From positions 124,001 to 188,000 of the forward strand of contig JAEZZR010000005.1 in assembly GCA_023418505.1 (NCBI GenBank): 64,000 nucleotides of DNA, in the 5' to 3' direction. Below are positions 29,136 to 36,466 of the stretch, one piece after another. A program made the translations under genes and the position numbers. This DNA is from Actinomycetes bacterium. GTDB taxonomy: Bacteria > Actinomycetota > Actinomycetes > Mycobacteriales > Mycobacteriaceae. The notes under the pieces were generated by a model, which did no database searches, had not been told where the DNA came from, and saw nothing but the letters and a program-made list of their open reading frames with translations. The first letter of the stretch is position 1. Every line of letters starts with the position of its first letter.

Positions 29136-29732
29136 ATGCCCGCATTGCTCCAGATTCTGTACTTAATTATTGAAATCGCCACCTTCCTGTTAGTTGCCCA
29201 GTGGATTGGTCTCGGCTGGGCGCTGTTAGCGCTGGTGGCGTTTTTCGTCGTTGGCGTTGGTCTGGCAGCCTTCGAATTGCGCCGGATTACCGTGCGCGCA
29301 ATGCGAGCCAACCCGCAAGACCCCGCAGCAGCCCTCGGCGATGCTGGTAAATTAGCCGCCGATTCCGCGCTGATTGTAGTGGGCTGCCTGGCGCTGGCTT
29401 TGCCGGGTTTCGTTACTTCGGTCTTCGGCCTCCTGTTGATCTTCCCACCAACGCGCGCCCTCATTCGGGTGATCAGCAGCGCCGCACTATTGGCCTGGCT
29501 GCACCGCCTGGGACGAAACTCGCTGGTGGTTGTCCAAGAGTACGGCGTTTCTCAACCACGAGGACGCGCTAACCGGGCGGGCGCTTACGACGACTCTGTG
29601 ATCGACTCCTCCGAAATCGACGCAGAGAACCTACGCGCTGATGGGGCACAGTACCCTGAGCAATCGCAACGGAATCAGGGCGATGCAGATTGGTCTCCGC
29701 GCGAACTAGGCGAAGATAGGGATCAAAAGTAA
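29136..29732 (+). CDS. FxsA-family membrane protein
   Basis: About 198 aa from ATG 29136 (an ATG four codons earlier is possible). The N-terminal 120 residues have four hydrophobic segments with the family pattern: LLQILYLIIEIATFLLVAQWIGLGWALLALVAFFVVGVGLA, the basic loop ELRRITVRAMRANPQDPAAALGDA, then LIVVGCLALALPGFVTSVFGLLLIFPPTRALI. FxsA (suppressor of F exclusion of T7) has no settled biochemical role. The C-terminal 80 residues are hydrophilic and acidic. Located 37 bp upstream of lnt, likely one transcript. Confidence 0.88.
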   Translation: MPALLQILYLIIEIATFLLVAQWIGLGWALLALVAFFVVGVGLAAFELRRITVRAMRANPQDPAAALGDAGKLAADSALIVVGCLALALPGFVTSVFGLLLIFPPTRALIRVISSAALLAWLHRLGRNSLVVVQEYGVSQPRGRANRAGAYDDSVIDSSEIDAENLRADGAQYPEQSQRNQGDADWSPRELGEDRDQK

Positions 29733-29769
29733 CAAAATAACAGCGCCGTTTTAGTTTTCCCGTTCCTTC

Positions 29770-31428
29770 ATGCGCCAATTGGTTCGCCCCACCAGCACTA
29801 TCCGCCCACGTGAGTTATTGCTCCGCCTACTACTAGCAGTAGCTGCTGGAGGCTTGCAGTTTCTTACCTACCAGCCTCAAGGTTGGTGGTTTTGTGGCTT
29901 CTTTGCCATCGCCTTGTTGTTGGCAGCGGTGTTGCCGTGGAAGTATTTCCGTCGTCAAGCAAACGAGGATCAGACACAAATAATCAAGCCTCAGGCACAC
30001 AATGCCAAGTCCTATCTACGCCTTTGGCAGTGCTACCTAGTCACCTTTACATGGTTTGCTACTACCGCACTGTTGTCGCTGCCGTGGATTGGCTCTTTTG
30101 TGGGCACGATGCCGTACGTGGCATTGGCGATTACGCTCGGCCTGCTCACGCTGCCTACGGCCGTGGCTTTGTGGTTGCTGATGCGCAGCCGGCTGCCGCT
30201 GCCGTGGCAGCTCGTCGGAGCAGCCAGTGCCATCGTCACTGCTGAATGCCTCTTGGCTCGCTGGCCTTTCGGTGGTTTTCCGTGGTTGAAATTAGCGTGG
30301 GGTCAAGTGGGCGGCCCGCTGGAGGTGCTAGCTCGAATCGGCAGCACCAGCTTAGTGAGTCTCGCAGTTGCACTTATCGGCGCCGCTGTGCTCCTCCTGT
30401 TGGTAGGCATCACCCGTCGCAGCATCACAACAGGAGGAGTTGGCCTTGCAATCGTTGGACTTATATTGGCGCTGGTAGGTGGTGTAACAGTCACACAACC
30501 GTCGTCGGCAAGCAATAATCGCACCCTGCAAGTTGCTGCCATCCAAGGAAACGTGCCACGCCTGGGCCTGGAATTCAACGCGCAACGGCGGGCGGTGCTG
30601 AACAATCATGCATCGGCGACGAAGGAACTGGCCGAAGCCGTACGCCGGGGCGAACAACCGCAACCCGACATTGTGCTTTGGCCGGAGAACTCCTCGGATG
30701 TTTCCCCCATGACAGACGCCGTCGCCGCCCGCACCATCGACGATGCCGCAAGCGCCATTGGCGTGCCCATCATCGTAGGCACGTTTACCTACGACCATGG
30801 CACTCAAAACACCATGCTGCTGTGGGATCCGCACACCGGCCCAAATTCGCTGCAGCGCCACGAGAAGATTTATCTGCAGCCCTTTGGCGAGTACATGCCA
30901 CTGCGGGACCTGCTGCGCCATGTTACGGATTTAGTGGATCTTGCAGGGGATATGACGCCGGGCGCTGGCGACGGCACCATCAGCTTCGTGCCCCGGGCGG
31001 AGCCGGTGACGATAGGTTTTGCCACCTGCTTCGAAGTGATTTTCGACGCAGCCTACCGCGATGCTGTCTTGGCCGGCGCCGAGATTCTCGCCACGCCCAC
31101 CAACAACGCCACCTTTGGTTTTACTGATATGAGCCACCAGCAGCTCGCGATGTCGCGCCTGCGTGCGATTGAGCATCATCGCGCCGTCGTGGTGGCTGCC
31201 ACCAGCGGAATTAGTGCAATCGTCGCGCCGGATGGCACCGTCGAGCAGCAAACCGAGATCTTCGAAAAGCACATCCTGAACGCGGAGCTGCCACTGCTAG
31301 ACAAGCTCACCTTCGCCACTCGCTACGGCCGCGCAATCGAAATGGGCATCATCGCGTTTTCCGTATTAGTTTTGATAGCTGCCATAATAAGAACACGGCG
31401 CCCAGTAACAAAGGAGCAACCCCTGTGA
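29770..31428 (+). CDS. lnt: Apolipoprotein N-acyltransferase
   Basis: Membrane enzyme that adds a third acyl chain to lipoproteins. The 552-aa protein has about seven hydrophobic segments in the first 245 residues, then a nitrilase-fold domain outside the membrane. The catalytic triad is visible: Glu306 in WPENSS, Lys366 in [11 protein letters not shown] and Cys420 in ATCFEVIF. A last hydrophobic helix ends the protein. In mycobacteria Lnt is fused or adjacent to Ppm1; here they are separate genes overlapping by four bases (GTGA). The coding sequence contains a 12-bp inverted repeat built from the ACAGGAGG motif. Confidence 0.94.
   Translation: MRQLVRPTSTIRPRELLLRLLLAVAAGGLQFLTYQPQGWWFCGFFAIALLLAAVLPWKYFRRQANEDQTQIIKPQAHNAKSYLRLWQCYLVTFTWFATTALLSLPWIGSFVGTMPYVALAITLGLLTLPTAVALWLLMRSRLPLPWQLVGAASAIVTAECLLARWPFGGFPWLKLAWGQVGGPLEVLARIGSTSLVSLAVALIGAAVLLLLVGITRRSITTGGVGLAIVGLILALVGGVTVTQPSSASNNRTLQVAAIQGNVPRLGLEFNAQRRAVLNNHASATKELAEAVRRGEQPQPDIVLWPENSSDVSPMTDAVAARTIDDAASAIGVPIIVGTFTYDHGTQNTMLLWDPHTGPNSLQRHEKIYLQPFGEYMPLRDLLRHVTDLVDLAGDMTPGAGDGTISFVPRAEPVTIGFATCFEVIFDAAYRDAVLAGAEILATPTNNATFGFTDMSHQQLAMSRLRAIEHHRAVVVAATSGISAIVAPDGTVEQQTEIFEKHILNAELPLLDKLTFATRYGRAIEMGIIAFSVLVLIAAIIRTRRPVTKEQPL
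30391..30439 (+). repeat. 12-bp perfect inverted repeat inside lnt
   Basis: CTCCTCCTGTTG at 30391-30402 and CAACAGGAGGAG at 30428-30439 are exact reverse complements, 25 bases apart, both inside lnt. Each arm carries the ACAGGAGG/CCTCCTGT 8-mer that is clustered in this part of the window. Confidence 0.8.
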
Positions 31429-32207
31429 GCGAAATCCTGGTGATCATCCCCACCTACAACGAGCGGGAGAGCCTACCGGAAGTTTTGGCACGTCTGCATG
31501 AAGCGAATCCGGACGTGCACGTGCTAGTCGTCGACGATTCCTCGCCGGATGGTACGGGGCAGCTCGCCGAAACGTTAGCTACCGACGACGATCAGCGTCG
31601 CATCCACGTACTGCACCGTGAGGAAAAGACTGGCTTGTGGGGTGCTTATAAGGCTGGATTCCGCTGGGGCTTAGAGCGCGAGTACCAGATTCTATGCGAG
31701 ATGGACGCCGACGGTTCTCATGCGCCAGAGCAGTTCCATTTGCTTATCGACGGCATCCGCGACGGAGCCGATCTGGTCATCGGTTCCCGCTATGTGCGCG
31801 GGGGCAAGACGGTCAATTGGCCAGCCAGCCGACAAATTCTTTCCCGTGGCGGTAACCTCTACATTTCCCTGATGTTGGGCGCTGGCGTGAACGACATCAC
31901 CGCCGGCTACCGTGCCTACAGGAGGGAAGTGCTGGAAAAGCTGGATCTCGACAGGATCGGCAAGGCAGCTTATTTGTTCCAGACTGAGCTAGCCTGGCAG
32001 GCCGTACAGCACGGCTTCGTGGTGGAGGAAGTGCCGATTACGTTCACTGAGCGTCAGCATGGTGAATCGAAGATGGACGGCAGCTTCGTTACTCAAAGCC
32101 TCGGCCAGGTAACCAAGTGGGGTATTGCGCACCGCCGTGACCAGGCAGTTGATGCGGTGCAAAGGATCGCCGGCTTGTTTCGCCACGAATTCCGCCGGAG
32201 GTTCTAG
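31425..32207 (+). CDS. ppm1: Polyprenol monophosphomannose synthase
   Basis: Family 2 glycosyltransferase that moves mannose from GDP-mannose to polyprenyl phosphate, the donor for lipomannan, lipoarabinomannan and protein O-mannosylation. The 260-aa protein begins [18 protein letters not shown], has [10 protein letters not shown] and the metal-binding EMDADGSH, and [15 protein letters not shown]. It lacks a C-terminal membrane region, so it probably depends on the neighbouring Lnt/Ppm2 membrane protein for location. GTG start overlaps the lnt stop; AAGGAG lies upstream. Its stop shares bases with the stop of convergent rbpA. Confidence 0.95.
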   Translation: MSEILVIIPTYNERESLPEVLARLHEANPDVHVLVVDDSSPDGTGQLAETLATDDDQRRIHVLHREEKTGLWGAYKAGFRWGLEREYQILCEMDADGSHAPEQFHLLIDGIRDGADLVIGSRYVRGGKTVNWPASRQILSRGGNLYISLMLGAGVNDITAGYRAYRREVLEKLDLDRIGKAAYLFQTELAWQAVQHGFVVEEVPITFTERQHGESKMDGSFVTQSLGQVTKWGIAHRRDQAVDAVQRIAGLFRHEFRRRF

Positions 32208-32590
32208 CTAGATTCGCCGTTTTGCTCTTCCTGTTGTTGCTTCAACAGGCGGGCAGCGTTGCGCCGACGCTTGCGCAACAGATCGATCCGCTCGTCGAGA
32301 AGCGTATCTAGCTCCTCCATAGAACGACGCTCGCGCAACATATCCCAGTGCGTGCGCGGCGGCTTCACGGGCTTCGTTTCGGCACCTTCGCCCTCGACGA
32401 GCTTGCCAATCTCACCGTTCTTGCACAGCCATTCGCCGGGGAGTTCGGCGTCGTTAGCGAACGGAACCTCGAAAACCTCGCCGCTTTCGGTCTGGTATTT
32501 CACCATCATCCGGGGCGCCAAATCGTGATCACGATCAGTTTCGTAGGAAACCGCACCCATGCGGCTACCGCGCAGAACTCGATCAGCCAT
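32204..32590 (-). CDS. rbpA: RNA polymerase-binding protein RbpA
   Basis: Essential actinobacterial transcription factor that binds sigma-A group factors and stabilises open promoter complexes. The 128-aa sequence has the N-terminal [26 protein letters not shown], a core domain [23 protein letters not shown], the basic linker and a C-terminal sigma-interaction helix [31 protein letters not shown], all diagnostic. One core cysteine is seen (WLCKNG); zinc binding is not obvious. Converges with ppm1, the stops overlapping by four bases. A TATAAT -10 box lies upstream at 32631-32636 on this strand. Confidence 0.96.
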   Translation of the reverse strand: MADRVLRGSRMGAVSYETDRDHDLAPRMMVKYQTESGEVFEVPFANDAELPGEWLCKNGEIGKLVEGEGAETKPVKPPRTHWDMLRERRSMEELDTLLDERIDLLRKRRRNAARLLKQQQEEQNGESS

Positions 32591-32630
32591 TACAGCATCG
32601 CCTTTCTTTACTAACTTTTACCGACTGCAC

Positions 32631-32636
32631 ATTATA
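32631..32636 (-). promoter_or_regulatory. -10 box (TATAAT) of rbpA
   Basis: On the minus strand TATAAT lies 40 bp before the rbpA ATG, giving a leader of roughly 33 nt that contains an AAAGG ribosome-binding sequence. The -35 match is weak. Confidence 0.55.
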
Positions 32637-32765
32637 ACGAATAAATCACCCGATACATTCCACGCGCGGGATGGTGGGATTATTAATTCGTAACAGTGAC
32701 GTTTTAAGCAGCTACATCCGGTAAGCTATGTGACGAAAATACCGTGACGAAACAACAGGAGAAAC

Positions 32766-33080
32766 TTGCCCAACAAGCCCGCAACCTTGTGCCAGTGGTG
32801 CGGCTTCGAGATCTCGGAAGCGCTGCAGCCCACCCGGGGTCGTCGTAAGCAATACTGCAGCCAAGCCTGCCGACAGCGCGCATATGAAAAGCGCACCGGA
32901 ACCCCGCGCCCAACAGGAGAGACTTCCCAACAGCAGCGCATCAGCGACGGCCTCTTCGAGGTGCGCTGTGCTGCCGAAGATATCGAAACCGCAGCTCTGG
33001 AAGGTGCTACGCACGCGGAACTCGCCGCGCTGTGTCATGAATTGGTAGCACGGGCGCGGGCCGTCGAAAAGCTGACGTAA
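32766..33080 (+). CDS. Small zinc-finger-like protein of unknown function
   Basis: A 104-aa protein starting at TTG 32766 with a good ribosome-binding sequence (CAGGAG). The N-terminus has CQWCGFEI, then RRKQYCSQACRQRAYEKR: four cysteines in CxxC...CxxxC spacing followed by a basic helix, like the zinc knuckles that end in CSxACRQRAYRxR. The C-terminal part is helical (DGLFEVRCAAEDIETAALEGATHAELAALCHELVARARAVEKL). Nucleic-acid binding is plausible but not shown. It is divergent from rbpA. A longer antisense frame across this region has no domain support. ACAGGAG occurs at its start and again within it. Confidence 0.75.
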   Translation: MPNKPATLCQWCGFEISEALQPTRGRRKQYCSQACRQRAYEKRTGTPRPTGETSQQQRISDGLFEVRCAAEDIETAALEGATHAELAALCHELVARARAVEKLT

Positions 33081-33118
33081 CAGGAGGGGCGGAAGTCTCG
33101 ATCGTGCGCGCCGGCCGC

Positions 33119-33124
33119 TACAAT
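33119..33124 (+). promoter_or_regulatory. -10 box (TACAAT) of the YceI-family gene
   Basis: TACAAT lies eight bases before ATG 33133, so the mRNA is probably leaderless; no ribosome-binding sequence is in between. The -35 region is weak. Confidence 0.5.
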
Positions 33125-33132
33125 AGACGCCT

Positions 33133-33870
33133 ATGAGACCCGGAGTACGTAAATCCATCCTCACCCTGATCGCCGTGGGGGTTGTGGCGTTTGCCATCGT
33201 TATTGTCGGCCCCGTGGTGTACCGGCTGATGACCAACCAGGGCGTGAAAACCGGGGATCTGCACGTCGCGAACGTGGTGCCGGCGACCACCGACCGCAAT
33301 GGCACGTGGGAGGTTATCGGCGGTGCGGCTGGGAACACAACTAGCGTTGGGTTTACTTTCGATGAGCTGCTGCCGGGGAGCCAGCGCACGACGTCGGGGT
33401 CGACGAACGAGGTCACGGGGCAGTTCCGCGTGGAGAATAATGAGCTTGTCGACGGTGGACTGACTGTTGATATGACCACACTAACTACCGACATCGAGCG
33501 CCGCGACATCAACGTGCGTATGACGATCTTCAGCACCGATACATTCCCGGAGGCGCGGTTCGAAGTCGGCCACGGGGAGACTTCCGAGCCCGGACGTGGT
33601 GCTTTGTACGGGACCGACTTGAGTTCGGTGCCTGACGACGGCGGCGCTGTGCGACTGAACATCCCAGGACGGCTAACCATCCGCGGTGTAACCCGCGACG
33701 TAATCGTACCCATGGACGTAGTGCGCAGCGAAAACTACGTTCTGATGGGCGGAACATTGCCGATCAACCGGCTAGATTACGACGTGCGTACACCCGATTT
33801 CGTAGCCGCCAAAGTCGATGAAAATGGCGAACTGAACCTGCGGATTGTGCTGAGGAAAGTTGAGGGGTAG
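33133..33870 (+). CDS. Membrane-anchored YceI-family protein
   Basis: A 245-aa protein with one N-terminal hydrophobic helix (SILTLIAVGVVAFAIVIVGPVVYRLM, residues 9-34), followed by a YceI lipocalin-like beta barrel outside the membrane. Family signatures: GTWEVIGGAAGNTTSVGFTFDELLPG, VDMTTLTTDIERRDINVRMTIFSTDTFPEARFEV, RLNIPGRLTIRGVTRDVIVPMDV, and the end FVAAKVDENGELNLRIVLRKVEG. Known YceI proteins bind isoprenoid lipids such as polyprenoids or menaquinone; the ligand here is unknown. The predicted -10 box suggests a leaderless transcript independent of the upstream gene. Confidence 0.92.
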   Translation: MRPGVRKSILTLIAVGVVAFAIVIVGPVVYRLMTNQGVKTGDLHVANVVPATTDRNGTWEVIGGAAGNTTSVGFTFDELLPGSQRTTSGSTNEVTGQFRVENNELVDGGLTVDMTTLTTDIERRDINVRMTIFSTDTFPEARFEVGHGETSEPGRGALYGTDLSSVPDDGGAVRLNIPGRLTIRGVTRDVIVPMDVVRSENYVLMGGTLPINRLDYDVRTPDFVAAKVDENGELNLRIVLRKVEG

Positions 33871-34016
33871 CTCGGGGGTTGGTGGGTGATTGCTACAACA
33901 GGAGGAGTTTTGTTGCGGGCCGCTTCGGTTCGTGACGTTCTCGAGTGACTGTACTGCTGGAGCTGGCTTGATGGAGTTCAGAACGGCAGCATAGGGCGTC
34001 CAGATAAATTACTGCT

Positions 34017-34033
34017 TTCGTCACTGTGACGAA
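34017..34033. promoter_or_regulatory. Perfect 17-bp palindrome upstream of the 57-aa gene
   Basis: TTCGTCAC-T-GTGACGAA, perfect 8-bp arms around one base, 63 bp before ATG 34097. The half-site GTGACGAA also occurs twice in tandem at 32730 and 32744, ahead of the zinc-finger gene. A shared dimeric repressor site is possible; no regulator is assigned. Confidence 0.45.
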
Positions 34034-34096
34034 TAATGGATAGAGAAATGTACGCTGCCAATGCAGGGCTAGCTACAGGAGAGGGTAAGTGGCACT

Positions 34097-34270
34097 ATGA
34101 ACAACTACAGCGCTGATGCTTTAATAACCAGTCGCTGGATTCGAATAGCAGCGTTAGTCATCTTTACCGGCATTGTTACTTTCCAGAAGATTTGGTTGCT
34201 GGTTGGAATCGGCATTCTGCTTATCGGGATAACCGGCTGGCAGATCTGGGATATTAAACGTCGCCAGTAA
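34097..34270 (+). CDS. 57-aa membrane protein
   Basis: A short frame: basic N-terminus with RWIR, two hydrophobic segments IAALVIFTGIVTF and IWLLVGIGILLIGITGWQIW separated by QK, and a basic end DIKRRQ. The ATG has a strong ribosome-binding sequence (AGGAGAGGG) 11 bases upstream, and a palindrome further upstream looks like an operator. A terminator follows about 190 bp later. No family recognised; the layout suits a helical hairpin inserted in the membrane, as in small regulatory or immunity-type proteins, but no function is claimed. Confidence 0.6.
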   Translation: MNNYSADALITSRWIRIAALVIFTGIVTFQKIWLLVGIGILLIGITGWQIWDIKRRQ

Positions 34271-34456
34271 TTACACGGGCGTGCAACCGGTATGAGTAAG
34301 AATGCGTCGCGACCGCATACGCTCGCTGCATTCGTGACGTGGAAAGCCTCGACAACAATCATCAATTAGGACGAACCCATGGCGACATAGCGACTGAAAG
34401 CACTGCACATTGCACACAACGTCAGAGCCCCGCATCCCTCCACCATAACAAAGTGT

Positions 34457-34492
34457 CCGATAATATATATTATGACATTATCGGCTTTTTTT
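34457..34492 (+). terminator. Intrinsic terminator
   Basis: CCGATAAT (34457-34464) pairs with ATTATCGG (34477-34484), followed by C and seven T. It ends plus-strand transcription coming from the 57-aa gene. Confidence 0.75.
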
Positions 34493-34504
34493 ATAAAACC
34501 CACC

Positions 34505-34547
34505 GATGGTGGGAAGTCTTACTTTCAACCCCCAACTTCCCACCATC
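34505..34547 (+). repeat. Stem-loop 1, C-rich loop
   Basis: GATGGTGGGAAGT (34505-34517) and ACTTCCCACCATC (34535-34547) are perfect 13-bp inverted arms. The 17-base loop includes TTTCAACCCCC. No T-run follows, so this is not a simple terminator. Confidence 0.8.
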
Positions 34548-34638
34548 AGCCCCAGGCTAGGCCTAGGAGTCAAAATTTCTAGCCACACCCCACGCGTGTG
34601 TCGCTCTTGGAATGCTTGTCATAAGCGGATGAATACAC

Positions 34639-34676
34639 TTACGACGGGCTATGAAATTTTTCCTCCCGAGCCGTAA
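34639..34676 (+). repeat. Stem-loop 2, pyrimidine-rich loop
   Basis: TTAC...GGCT pairs with AGCCGTAA, with a four-base bulge on the left arm. The loop of 18 bases contains TTTTTCCTCCC, which is complementary to purine-rich ribosome-binding sequences. Confidence 0.55.
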
Positions 34677-34683
34677 CCCAGGC

Positions 34684-34733
34684 TCCACCGGGGTGCGATT
34701 TATTTCAATCCCCCCTCTCGCAACCCCGGTGGA
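34684..34733 (+). repeat. Stem-loop 3, C-rich loop
   Basis: TCCACCGGGGTGCGA (34684-34698) pairs with TCGCAACCCCGGTGGA (34718-34733), 15 pairs with one bulged A. The 19-base loop includes TTTCAATCCCCCC. The strongest hairpin of the set by G+C. Confidence 0.8.
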
Positions 34734-34772
34734 TGGGCGCCGGGCGGCCAGCCCCCTTTCCAGCTCGCACCG

Positions 34773-34888
34773 ACTTGAACCGAAATTGGATCCTCGTTTC
34801 AACCCCCTATGGCAACTTTGCACTCACACCCCATGTGCTTGTGCGATTGTGCCAAGTTGTTGGCCAAATCTCGGTTCCTTTTTCAAGT
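34773..34888 (+). repeat. Stem-loop 4, branched, with nested C-rich hairpin
   Basis: Outer arms around 34773-34789 (ACTTGAA, CCGA) and 34864-34888 (TCGG, TTCAAGT) could close a domain. Inside lies CAACTTTGCAC (34813-34823) with GTGCCAAGTTG (34849-34859), one mismatch, and nested in that CACA-CCCCA-TGTG (34825-34837). A competing local hairpin 34775-34802 uses the same left arm. Confidence 0.5.
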
Positions 34889-34950
34889 TCCACAAATAGT
34901 TATAAACCCTTTGCGCAAAAAGAACAATAGGGAATCTCAAACCACTACCC

Positions 34951-34970
34951 CCTTACTACCCCCATTAAGG
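34951..34970 (+). repeat. Stem-loop 5, C-rich loop
   Basis: CCTTA and TAAGG flank the loop CTACCCCCAT. The 11-bp unit ACTACCCCCTT is nearly duplicated in tandem here (34944-34965). AGGGAA (34929-34934) and TTCCCT (34982-34987) could close a longer stem around it. Confidence 0.5.
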
Positions 34971-35041
34971 TTGCGTAGGGTTTCCCTTTATAGCGTTACC
35001 TAGGCATTATGCGAAAAAATACCTATCCGAGCATCCGGGCA

Positions 35042-35047
35042 TATAGA
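35042..35047 (+). promoter_or_regulatory. -10 box (TATAGA) of the CNNM transcript
   Basis: TATAGA lies nine bases before ATG 35057, so the first codon of the message would be that of the 17-codon leader ORF. The -35 region is poor. Confidence 0.45.
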
Positions 35048-35056
35048 CTGTTCGCC

Positions 35057-35110
35057 ATGCCTGAACAATCGGAAGAACCTCCGTCTCACCAGGGTGGTGT
35101 TAACGGATGA
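35057..35110 (+). CDS. 17-aa leader peptide coupled to the CNNM gene
   Basis: ATG 35057 opens a frame of 17 codons (MPEQSEEPP..., hydrophilic, acidic) whose stop TGA at 35108-35110 overlaps the ATG of the next gene (ATGA). It starts nine bases after a -10 box, so it may be read from a leaderless 5' end and deliver ribosomes to the CNNM start, which has only a weak ribosome-binding sequence. The peptide has no recognisable domain. Whether it regulates by attenuation or only by coupling is unknown. Confidence 0.45.
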   Translation: MPEQSEEPPSHQGGVNG

Positions 35111-36465
35111 TCGCAGCGCTTTCACTTCTTGCCGCTTTCCTGTTGCTTGTCTTCTTGAACGGCATTTTTGTTGCCGTCGAGTTTTCCTACCTAACGGTCA
35201 ACAGAAATGACATTCGCCGCCGCATCGAAAACGGCGACAAAACCGCAAAACTCGTCGACACCGCCCTCACCAAAACATCGACGAACCTCTCCGGCGCCCA
35301 ACTCGGCATCACAGTCACCTCGCTGATGGCAGGTTTTCTCACCGGACCGTCTCTCGGAGAAATCTTCCGCCTAAGTTTCGGGGCAACCGACATCCCTGCC
35401 GGCGTCGTAACGTCCATCAGCACTACAGGGGCGTTCATCATTGCCACGTTTACCCAGATGGTCTTCGGAGAGCTCGTACCGAAGAACTGGGCAATCGCGC
35501 AACCGATGCGCGTCTCTCGCCTGGTGGTGCGCCCCCAGAACATCTTCATGTTCCTCCTGGGGTGGCTGGTCTACCTGCTTAACAGCGCCGCAAACTGGAT
35601 CCTGCGCAAGCTCGGCTTCTCCCCAGAAGAGGAACTCGCCAGCGCGCGTAGTGCCGATGAGTTGCTCGCCGTCGTCGACCGCTCCGGCAACGAAGGCACC
35701 CTCAACCCGCGCACAGCAGAGCTCGTCGCCCGATCGATTGAGTTCGGCGAGCGTACGGCTGCCGACGTCATGACGCCTCGTCCACAAGCAATCTTCATTG
35801 AAGACGAAACCGTCGCGCAAATGCTTGCCGTCGTCGCAGAAACAGGACACGCACGCTTTCCTGTTATACGGGAGGACGTCGACGACATCAGCGGCCTGGT
35901 GCACTACAACCGCCTGTTAGCCGTGCCGTATGAACAGCGGGAAACCACCCCAGCTGCGAGTCTGGCCGAACCCGTCCTGTTCGTCAACGACTCCACTACC
36001 CTCGATCCCCTGATGCGCCAACTCCGCGAAGACCCGCACCAATTTGCGATCGTCGTCGACGAATACGGCGGCACAGACGGGATCGTCACACTGGAGGATC
36101 TCGTCGAGGAAATCGTCGGTGAGATCGACGACGAACAGGACGACCGCTCCAAACTCTTCAACCGCATCAGCGACGACATCCTGTTGGTCTCCGGGCTGAT
36201 GCGCCCCGACGAACTCGGCGACATCGTCGACCTGGACATCCCAGAAGGCGAAGAATCCGACACCCTCGGTGGCTACATCGCCGAAACCCTCGACCGCATG
36301 CCACGCGCCGGCGACGAAGTCGAACTCGAAGCCATCGACCACACCAACCGCGACGAAGAAGACCTGCCGACCGCAGCACAAGTCCAGCTACGCGTCCAAC
36401 GCATGGCGCGCCACCGCGTCGGCCGCATTCGCGTAACCATTACTCGCCAACAGGAGGAGCAATAA
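35107..36465 (+). CDS. CNNM/CorC-type membrane protein, full length
   Basis: A 452-aa protein with the three-part plan of the HlyC/CorC/CNNM family: an N-terminal DUF21 domain with about four hydrophobic segments (AALSLLAAFLLLVFLNGIFVAVEFSYL; QLGITVTSLMAGFLTGPSLGEI; VFGELVPKNWAI; MFLLGWLVYLLNSAANWIL), a pair of CBS domains (about residues 210-335, VMTPRPQAIFI to VTLEDLVEEIVGEI), and a C-terminal CorC/HlyC domain (about 345-430). Relatives take part in Mg2+ or Co2+ transport, and CBS domains usually bind adenine nucleotides. It is followed one base later by a shorter paralogue. Codons are strongly C-ending compared with neighbours. Confidence 0.92.
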   Translation: MIAALSLLAAFLLLVFLNGIFVAVEFSYLTVNRNDIRRRIENGDKTAKLVDTALTKTSTNLSGAQLGITVTSLMAGFLTGPSLGEIFRLSFGATDIPAGVVTSISTTGAFIIATFTQMVFGELVPKNWAIAQPMRVSRLVVRPQNIFMFLLGWLVYLLNSAANWILRKLGFSPEEELASARSADELLAVVDRSGNEGTLNPRTAELVARSIEFGERTAADVMTPRPQAIFIEDETVAQMLAVVAETGHARFPVIREDVDDISGLVHYNRLLAVPYEQRETTPAASLAEPVLFVNDSTTLDPLMRQLREDPHQFAIVVDEYGGTDGIVTLEDLVEEIVGEIDDEQDDRSKLFNRISDDILLVSGLMRPDELGDIVDLDIPEGEESDTLGGYIAETLDRMPRAGDEVELEAIDHTNRDEEDLPTAAQVQLRVQRMARHRVGRIRVTITRQQEEQ

Positions 36466-36466
36466 C

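Larger units (their letters stand above)
34271..35056 (+). other. Gene-free 786-bp region rich in stem-loops
   Basis: No credible gene is visible here. The first 185 bp look featureless. Then come an intrinsic terminator (34457-34492) and a series of stem-loops, most of whose loops carry runs of four to six C. The motif TTTCAAYCCCCC occurs at 34523, 34703 and 34797. A small CACAC/GTGTG hairpin with a CCCACGC loop lies at 34584-34600. The last 60 bp form the promoter of the downstream leader ORF and CNNM genes. Individual hairpins are listed separately. Confidence 0.7.

Noticed and set aside
32224..32256. CTGTTG...CAACAG hairpin at the end of rbpA as a terminator
   Set aside because: It is inside the coding sequence, has no T-run on either strand and is better explained by Gln-rich codons.
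32712..33713. 333-codon minus-strand frame
   Set aside because: It lies fully antisense to the zinc-finger and YceI genes, which have clear domains and starts; it shows no domain of its own.
33896..33950. 12-codon frame starting TTG 33910 behind AACAGGAGGAG
   Set aside because: The ribosome-binding sequence is perfect, but the same motif occurs in many non-initiating places nearby and the peptide has no features.
34505..34733. Canonical 6C RNA
   Set aside because: The C-rich loops fit, but the two best hairpins are over 130 bp apart and the C runs are shorter or uneven, so I do not assign the family name.
34520..34810. Possible CRISPR repeats (TTTCAACCCCC resembles the end of some repeats)
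   Set aside because: The three copies are 180 and 94 bp apart, are only about 11 bp long, and sit in hairpin loops; there are no regular spacers and no cas genes.
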